The notes under the pieces: generated by a model
The model's database searches: none
Seen by the model: the letters and a program-made list of their open reading frames with translations, nothing else
Told to the model about the DNA's origin: nothing
Made by a program: the position numbers and the translations under genes
In this document: positions 1 through 9,500 of the stretch, in pieces
Layout: each line of letters starts with the position of its first letter
How positions within the stretch are numbered: position 1 is the first letter of the stretch
Assembly (NCBI RefSeq): GCF_032118995.1
Contig: NC_092651.1
Coordinates: forward strand, 18,336,349 to 18,400,348
DNA length: 64,000 nt
DNA from: Asterias amurensis
Lineage: Eukaryota; Echinodermata; Asteroidea; Forcipulatida; Asteriidae
Direction: 5' to 3'

Positions 1-159
1 TTTGAAAGGGCAAGGGCACCAAGGTATTTTCTCCTTGATAAAGGCCACCCTATGAGGAAATTGTAAATTTCTACCGTAGCATTTCAAGGGCACCAAGGCA
101 ATGACCAGGTGGCATGGAGGCAATCAGGCCTTTGTTGCTTCCTTGAAGTATCAGGTCTG
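1..159 (+). mobile_element. MITE family T4 (CAGGCCTG ends), cut by window edge
   Basis: About 170 bp interspersed repeat with repeated GGGCACCAAGGCA motifs and a right end reading TATCAGGTCTG. Fuller copies lie at 21445-21620, 60234-60404 and 61255-61430. This copy lies just upstream of the first visible USP46 exon; its left end is outside the window. Confidence 0.7.
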
Positions 160-549
160 CAATTGTACGTGATGTTACCCTCATACATAGTACATTTTAC
201 ACACAGTCAGATCAAAAGTTCACCTACCGGTACAATGCAGATGTCAATTAAAATGATTTTTTTTTATTCAATTACCTAGACAGAAAATAATGTCACAATT
301 ATGCTAATTGGTTTTAGGCCTTTGATAAATTCTCCTTATTATATTTTAGGTTGAATTTCCCTGTGTGGTAAAATTGTCAATACATATTCAAAATAGTATG
401 GTTTTCTAACTGAGTAAAACTGAGAATCTAGCCCCGGTGGGCTACTTTATGCCTGCTATAAAGTGGTAATATTTCTGTGGTTGAATATGCTTGAAAATTT
501 TTTTAAAATCCTCTTCTCATACTGTTTACTTTTTGTTTCTTTTGTACAG

Positions 550-3500
550 GGAGCAAATGCATCTGCTTTGGAGAAAGAGATTGGATCAGACCAGTTTCCT
601 CCCAATGAGCATTACTTTGGATTAGTCAATGTAAGTGAAGTAGAACTTGGAATTTTTGCATTATGGCTATTGGCCAAAATAATCTACGTATAAGGTTTGC
701 TGCAATGAAAGAGATTATTATGTTGTGTTAAGACTGCAATCCTCACCATCCCCCAGAAATTTGAGAAACTATTCATGCATGAATTCTTTCTTTAGAGTCA
801 TATGTTTTGTGCTGAGAAATTATCCAAATATTACTTCGAATAGAATCCCTTCTTGAAACAGTTTATACTACCTCTATCAGCAGCTGCAGTGCTTCTCACC
901 AAGTAGGTTTGTTTGGTCATTACTTTTTGGAATATTTACCAATCTATAGTCCACCCTTTAAAGCAAACATTAGCAGATGCCTACATTGTTGTACATGTAT
1001 GCAAATGTTACCAGAGCATTTGAGCTATAGATAGTGCAAGGCTCGCACATAGTAAAAATGTCTTGTAATCTTGGGTGCCCATCATGTATACATTGCCTTT
1101 ATTTACGAAAGAAACAAAATTGTACACTTAAATTTCAAGACTTTGCCCAGTCTTTACTCACTAAATGGAATTTGCCCCTGCGCATTAGCATATTCAGAAT
1201 TACTTGTAATAATCGGTTGAAGTGATCTGTTTGTTTCCATACTGTTTGTTACAATGCCCTTTTCAAAACCATAAAACTTAAGTGCACTTAAACCTCGCAT
1301 GTGCAGCCTGTGTATAATTAGCAACAAAAAAAAAACAATTGTAGAGGGCACCTCGATTGGGAAAATTTAAATTCAACTTGAATGTTTTATTGGGCACCAG
1401 GACAATGACTATTGGTTTTGACATTGCCAATAAACGCAGGCCTGGTCATGATGTTTCACTGAGGCAACAGAGGCAATAAACCCTTTGAATGAAACATCAA
1501 AAGCCCAGGAGCCAATTTCATAGAGCTGCTTAAAGTCACCTGGAAGTGGTATTTTTTTTAAATAAAGCTTTTGTCACTAAAATATGTGTTTTTACGAGAG
1601 GAATGTAAATAAAAAGTTAACTAAGGTTTAAAAATATTAGTTTTGATTATATTGACAAATTTACGAGTAGGCCCCGACCCGAGAGGGCGCTGTTCGTGAC
1701 GTATTTCAAGGCGCGATATTTGAAGAGATAATTTGTAGTCAGGCCCCTGTACATTACGTCTGGGAACATGGCACATCAAAACAAATTTAGACACGATTTT
1801 ACACACATACGAACATTGAAACTTGAACATGTTGAACGCCTAGTGGTTTTTACAAAAGCTATTTGCTGCTATTTTTATTTAACTATGCGACTTTTTAGTG
1901 ACCAAATGGGTTGTAAGATGTGGGTCTGCCTACGTATTATTATAGAAATACGGCCACGGAGCAGACTGCACGCACACACTATGGCTGCTGTATAATGTGC
2001 GGACGATCTAATAGGACCTGCACGCACGGTGAATCGCATGCGGTACCAAAACAAATCGTGTCACTTGGCAAAAGCTAAAAACATACCCTCAAAGTTCAAA
2101 CTTACCCGAATTTTTTCACGTTTAGCAAATGCTCCTCTGGGTTCATCACGTCTTTCAGATACCATCTTCGATTTCCCACTAGCTGGACAAATTGTTGGGA
2201 CGGCGTCGTGTTTAAGAATGGCTCTTCTCGTCATGTCAAATGAGTGGTGTATCCCGGATTCGAAGCACGACGGCTCGAAGTGTTCGCTTAATAGCGCTGA
2301 AAAAGACGTCGGACCGGACCACTTTGCTCTAGTTAATCTGACTTTCGCAGCCCACAACCGCCTATACTTGGGATCTGCAGGAAATAGATGAAGACTGACC
2401 CCATCTTTAGTTGTTTTTCTGCATCCAGCAGCAATACACCTGGTCGGCATTGCCGGAAAAATGCCAGAAAAAAACCTTTTTCGCAGCGTACAAACTCACG
2501 TCTTAGAATTACATGTACTTTTGCACGTGTGTTTATCTACGCATCGAGGCAAAGTCTTCATTTTCCTACATCACAAAAGAGGTAGGCGGAGTCAACCCCC
2601 CAAGCACTTAATTAATTTTGTTAACATATAAATCGTGACAAACAATTACTCAAAAAATTGTTTTGTTGTTAACAAACATATACTCTTATGTTTAAAAGAA
2701 AAAAAATCCTATTTCCAGGCGCCAGGTGCCTTTAATCAAAAGAAAATTGCTTAAGCACGAAAATAGCTTGCTTATTTTTCACATGCTACTGGCAAAAAAT
2801 TCATGCCGTATACATTGCTTGTGACTGGTATTTAGCTGTTGTTTACTTTTAGCATAACAATTGAGTGGAGTCTTGGCTGGTAATCTGATTTTACTAAGCA
2901 AGGTTTTTTCTGCTTAAGCGAAGTTTTGTGCTTAAGCAGCTCTATGAAATTGGGCCCAGGTCAATGAAGACCTATCGTTGTCTGAGAGCATGGAGTAATA
3001 AATTGAGAGTAGCGTGCAGTGCTTGCATGTTTCCATTGTTTGACTCGGTGATGGTGTCGTATGAAGGGGTCACCTTAAATTTTGACTCCACCGAATGGCC
3101 GACCGTGTTTGTTCGCAACGTATTCCATTAAGATAGTTATAGTACATTTAATCATCCTGCTGTGCAATTGTTTCATCGGAAATTCCTCCGTTGGTTAGAA
3201 AAAAATAAAAGAATGTCAACAATTTTGAACCTCCAAGTCTAGCCTTAGAGGCAGTGGACACTATTGGTAATTACTCAAAATAATTATCAGCATAAAACCT
3301 TAATTGGTAAGACGTAATAGGGAGAGGTTGATAGTATAAAACATTGTGAGAAACGGCTCCCTCTCAAGTGATGTATTTTTCGATAAAGAAGTAATTTTTC
3401 ACGAATTTGATTTCGAGACCTCAAGTTTAGAACTTGAGGTCTCGAAATCAAGCATCTTAAAGTACACAACTTCGTGTGAAGGGTGCTTTTTTCTATTCAT

Positions 3501-6500
3501 AGTTATCTAGCAACCCCGACGACCAATCGAGCTCAAATTTTCACAAGTTTGTTATTTTATGTACATGTTGAGATACCATAAGTGAGAAATAGATTTTGAC
3601 AACTACCAATAGTGTCCACTGCCTTTAAGTTTTCTTGATAAATTCACCCATATCAGCACTACATTGACAAAAACAAAGACTACCTTTAGTAATGCCCTTT
3701 GTCCACAACTTGGAACTCCAGTGCACTTAAATGTAAACCTTCAATTTAAAATGGATATTGTTTATTGTTGTCTATGATATTACATTGCAATACGCACCAA
3801 TACAAAGTACGTTTGTAGGTTCGGACTGGTCTCTCAAAATTCACTGATAATCTTGATACTCTGAAAATGCACATAGAAAGTATGCATGATTGGTTTCCCT
3901 AAATTAATAACACTTGATAGTTGTGTACACGGATGCACTTAAGCTAGAAAAATAGAGGTCTCCCTTTTATTTGTAGAGAACCATCTGGCAGCATTCAATG
4001 TTGACACAAACATTGTCTGCCACCCAGCCATATTGATTGAGAATGGATGGATTTTTTTTTGGAAATTTATAAGTGAATAAGTTTTTGATGTGTTACATTA
4101 TTCTTTACTGGAACAGAATTCATTTCATATTACAAATAGTAACATAATATGTAATCTGTCTTTAAATATTCGAACAATCCCTTGGGGAAGATTGATCTTG
4201 TTTGTTTTATGGCTACAAGTAAGTTTATTTCGATACTCAACAGATTTTGAACGATTTTACCAGACTTAAAATCTAAAACAACATTTGAACATAATTTTGT
4301 ATAAATTTAATTAAACAGATATTACACATTGAGGTTGGACAGGCCCAAAGCTAAAATTAATTTTACAGTTAGTTATACCTACAGATGAACATGTGTACAA
4401 ATTTAAACAGTCTTTTATTGCAGTAAACAGAATGTGAGAGGTAAAATATCTTATTTAATTTGACGAGTTTCCAAATAACAGACAGCAGGTTTTACATCCA
4501 CAGCTGGTGGACGATGCTCGTAATCGTAATTAGAACAGCCCATATGCTCCCTGTACTAGATATATATTAAAATCAGCTGGTGTTTTTTTTTAGGCATGCT
4601 ACTATCGATCAATTGAGAAAAACATTTAGTATCATGTCACTCAGAGATCATCCCACTTTTAGATTTTCCTGTTCCAGATGCAACTCATTGAAGCGCAGAC
4701 CTAGAGTAACACAGAAGCCATGTGCTCTGGTGCTCTGGTCTTGTCCTTAGTGCCTTTTCTAAAGAGCGCAGACTTTTCCCATGGAAGTGCCCTTTCAACA
4801 TGTTAAAATATTCAAAATGATGGCCTCGTCATTGTTGACAAACATGTAGCAATATCTAAAAACCAAAACAACTTGTTTGTTTCATGTTATTTTTGTTCAA
4901 ATTTGAATGGAAAACATGTAATGGACCAAGTGTGGTTGGAGGTTCAATACTAAGTCATCTACACAGAGCGCAATGGACTACCCCATTAGCAAATTTCCTA
5001 GAGCTTCTTAAGCACAAAACCAATTTGGCTTTAAAGTTACCCGTCAAAATCACCTATTTTTGTGACAGGTGTCCTGCTTAATTGTGCTAATCAGGGCATG
5101 TGTAAATGTAAGCATTATTGTGTGACTAAGCAGCTTTTTGTAATTGGGCCTTGAGGCTGGAAACATAAATGAGCACTAGTATTAGCAATGTCTTGGTTTT
5201 GTTTGTGATGATTATACATGATGTGATGATTTGTCTTTAAAAGGTTAAGGGATTCCTGTTGTCCAATTTACATCAGATTTGAACACCCTGGGTTTTTTTT
5301 TAATTCCGCTGCAGACCCTACTTTACATGTCTAATACAATAATATATGCTCAATTCTCTCCTGTAGTTTGGGAACACCTGCTACTGTAATTCCGTTCTTC
5401 AAGCGTTGTATTTCTGCAAGCCCTTCCGGGACAAGGTACTCGGCTACAAGGCCCAGCCGAAGAAGAAGGAGAACCTACTGACGTGCCTCAGCGACCTCTT
5501 CAATAATATCACCACACAGAAGAAGAAAGTGGGCGTCATCGCACCCAAGAAGTTCATCGGGAGGCTGCGCAAGGAAAATGGTAGGAGTTTGCGATGTTTT
5601 TTTTTTCATTTTTTTTTATTTTTTTGGATTGAACAAAGACAAACTGATGAGGGTGGGACTAGAACCCGTGGCCTTTGGATTTATGTGCTGGCCAACAGAG
5701 CTATTATAGCCAGGTGTTGGTGATCTTCCTATTTTTGTTCAGATACGTAGAATTTTTTTGACTTGAAACGGATTCATCTAGCAAATTGACATAGCAAAGA
5801 AAGCTAGACAGATCATTGAACACGTACTTTACACAATGAATGCCGATGTTGGATAGCAGCAAATGAATGATGGTTTTGTTTTTCATGAGTAGTAATGGAT
5901 GCATTTTGTGTAGCATTGTGCAATGCTATACAAATGAAAAAATAATTCACTGATGTACCATCAATGAACTGAGAGACGTTCATTTAATATCCCTAACTTA
6001 ATAACAAACTATAGAGCCATGTTTCTCCCAGGAGAGAGTCATGTCGAATGCTCTGTTGATGTTTGCTCTGATGAGCTCTGTATTTGCTCTTAGTGGAGAG
6101 TGGGCCTGAAGCAGAATGAGAAAAGCAAAAAACATAGCCAGGTTTTGATTCCCTTTCTTCATCTCAACAAAAACCTTTTTCTTTTCTTTTTTGCGTTTGG
6201 GTTTTGTCAGACAAGGCCTTATTTCGTTCATGAAGAGCAACAGCATTTTTCCCCTTGTCATGCTTGTAGGGCACTTCTATGAGACAAATGTAAATTTGGA
6301 ATGGAACTTTGCAAGGGCACCAAATCAAAAGCCTACATGTAAGGCAACTTGAGTGAAATGACTTTGACTCTAGCAATGACTCGGGTCGATCATGTTTGCT
6401 CAATACTTTACGCAATCTCATCTTGGCTTGTTCTACTGTTTGATTTTCTTCAGAGGTGTTTGATAACTACATGCAGCAGGATGCCCATGAGTTCCTCATC

Positions 6501-9500
6501 TATCTACTCAACACAATAGCGGATATCCTGCAAGGTATGTGCATTGCTTTCAGTGTCTCTCTACAGGGTTCTGCCCACAGTGGCACTCCGCACTTTCTGA
6601 CCACCACTGGCAGAATTTTTTTCTGCTTTTGACCACTGCACGTTTTCCAAATTGTTGAAGTAAACTTGCAATTTCCTTTCAAAGGTTTCAACAAAATGTC
6701 AGGTTGACTAATTTACCAGTTAAAACTAGTTAATGCAAAGCCATACATTTCAAGCATCTCTCAGTTTTAGTATATTTTTATGATCTAAATATAACTAAAT
6801 ATTAAAAAAAAAATACAATTGGTGTTAATAACATACCAAATCGTTGCTAACTTGTACTTTGGTTTTGGGAAACAAAGAAGTTCAGTTTTTCATACAGTTT
6901 GTTGATCTGTATAAAAGTTCATACATTCTATTGCTGTTTGATTACACTTTTTACATTTTTTGTTTTGTTAATTGAATAAATCTTATAAGAATATTTTCTG
7001 AATTTTCCTTTCTGATCTACTTTTAGCGGAGAGAACAGCAGACAAGCAAGGTAGTAAACCAAACAGTAAAGCCAGTACGCCAAACGGTTCGTTAAGCAAC
7101 AACAACGACTATCATCACCACAAGACGGAACCAACATGGATCCATGAAATCTTTCAGGGTACCCTCACCAACGAGACCCGATGCCTTTGCTGTGAAGGGG
7201 TAAGTTACTATATAGCTGGATCCATGTGTACTAAGGGTTCTTGTTGTTGTTGAAGCTCTGCTCATTCTGCTCTACCAGCCGGGCTCCTAGTGGATGATAC
7301 CTATGCCTACATCCTTACGGACTGCGAAGGGGGTAACACTGTTTCAGGCCTAGGAGTAGGTGGCAGCGTGCCCCTGGTCATGCTGGTGACAGTTGATTCA
7401 GTTAGACAAAGCTCAAATCAGTTAAAGTATCCCTCTCCTTGAAGTGGCCATCCGGCCTTCTGATATTAGGCTTACCCTTAAAATTTTCAAAGATTTGCTA
7501 TTTTATGCATATGTTGGGAACTTAGGATACACCAAGTGAAAATACTGGTCTTTGACAATTACCAAAGGTGTCCATTGTCTTTAATGGACTATTACTTTCT
7601 TCATTTTTTGTAGGTAAGCAGCAAAGATGAGGATTTCCTCGACCTGTCAGTCGATGTGGAACAAAATACTTCAATCACCCACTGTCTAAGGTAATTGCTA
7701 AGTCATTTCACTAATCTTGACGGCCACTCTGTGTTTTTTTAAGGGCTTTTTGTTGATTTTGTTATATTCTGTGTTGTCGTTCTTACTATATTTAGTCTTC
7801 TCTGACATCGCATTTTCATTATTTTTCTTTTAATATAATTTCTCTTAAAAAACACTGACCGCCTTGTTATTTTAAATCATCCTCTATTCTTGGGCTCTTT
7901 CCTTTAAGACCTACCTCGAGTCAGAAAAATCTCAAGGTGAAACATGTTAAGCTTTGGGAAGTGATGAGGACAGAGCGAGGTTGTTGAAGTATCCACTTTT
8001 CATGCATTTTATATGCAGCCTTCAATCAATTGGGTTCATGTTTCATTCAGAATGGTTGACATGCATTGGTTGTAACATTGCACGTACTCAAATGCAATGC
8101 TTTTTCTGCCTTGACTTTTTCTGTTAATTTTCTGTTTGTTTTTCTTCTGTTACAGGGCTGAGGACTTACTGTTTGAATTATTAAAATGTGTACTAACTCA
8201 TAATCAGAAATATGTTTGCCATTAAACAATGTGGTTTAATGTATTCTGAGTGACGGTTGTTCTGAGAAGAACCGAAGGACTCAGTGTTTCAGACTTATAC
8301 TCTGTCCATCATCAGAAGACAGTCATCACAGAGTATTACTCTTCGAAGCACCGAGTCCTCTGTAGCCGATTTCATAAAACGCTAGGATTAATCCTAATTC
8401 AAGTTAGGACGAGTAACCTGTCCTAACTTGAGAAGGGTTCAATGCATCATACGTATTCGGATACAGAACTGACTTAAGTCCTTAGATTAATCCTAAGTTA
8501 GGAAGAGTTGGTGAAATCGACGTCTGGTTCTTCTCAGACGAACCATCACTCAACGAGATTTATCAAATGTCATCGCAAAATATTTCTTATTATCCTTCCA
8601 CCATGCAAACTTTCTAATCTTGTCAATTCATAATCAATATTATGTATTATTGTATTATTGTTGTTGTTATTTTTCTTTTCATTTATTTTCTGCATATTTT
8701 CCTTGTGTTACAGGCCTAAAAACTTATTTTTGAAGTTATTGAAATGTGTATCAATTCATTATGGTGATCTGTTGACTATTATGTATTATTGTTGTTTTTG
8801 CTTGATTTAATATGATATTATCATTCATTGTATTACTGTGATGTTTTTTGTGTTTTTTTATTATTATTAATTGATTGATTGATTTATAATGTAGAATGAA
8901 ATTTAATGTAACCTATCGAGCTTAGCTGATCATAAGAGGCCCTCAGTTTAAATTGTCAAAACCTTTTTAATTGCACTTTAGCTTTAATGCACTTTGATGT
9001 TTCTCACTATGTGCACTTATGTACATTATTTTTATTGGTATAATTATTATATTAATTATAGTTTCCCATTGAAATTATTATAGTGATGATTAGAAATATG
9101 AATCTATTGATGTTTTTATCATACATGTACCTTAATGATGACTCATTGAAATTAATTTAGTACTTTTTTTCAACTGTATTAAACAGTATCATTTAATAAT
9201 TAACAATTTTGAGAAGCGATTTGCACAAGCTAGTGTTATTTTTATAACATGCCTGTCATCCATTCTTGGTTTGCAGAGGTTTTAGTAACACCGAGACGTT
9301 ATGCCATGAGTGTAAATATTACTGTGAAACGTGTTGCAGCAAACAAGAAGCGCAAAAAAGGTAGGGTGCTCAAATCTTTGTTGTTAATTTTATTAACATG
9401 TTCCGGAACTTTCTGCCTCATAAAACTGCACTACAGAGTCACGGGAAATTTTCACAAAACATCTTGACTGGAGCTGGACTTGAACCTAAAACCTCTGGAT

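Larger units (their letters stand above)
1507..2957. mobile_element. MITE family T8 split by a THAP element
   Basis: Left piece 1507-1533 (AATTTCATAGAGCTGCTTAA) and right piece 2732-2957, ending CTCTATGAAATTGGGCCC, are the two ends of one inverted-repeat element. Related copies lie at 20150-20412, 40372-40557 and 49203-49386. It is interrupted by the 1534-2731 element at a TTAA. Confidence 0.6.

Noticed and set aside
2029-2391. 120-codon plus-strand frame
   Set aside because: Shadow of the THAP exon on the opposite strand; no similarity or splice logic of its own.
2985-3130. Possible half of a T2 MITE (CGAATGGCCGACCGTGTT)
   Set aside because: Only the central block is similar and the ends are missing; too weak to list as an element.
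5581-5723. Continuation of the frame past the USP46 exon ending at 5580
   Set aside because: Intron sequence after the GTAGGA donor, including a SINE piece; the next exon at 6454 joins correctly in phase.
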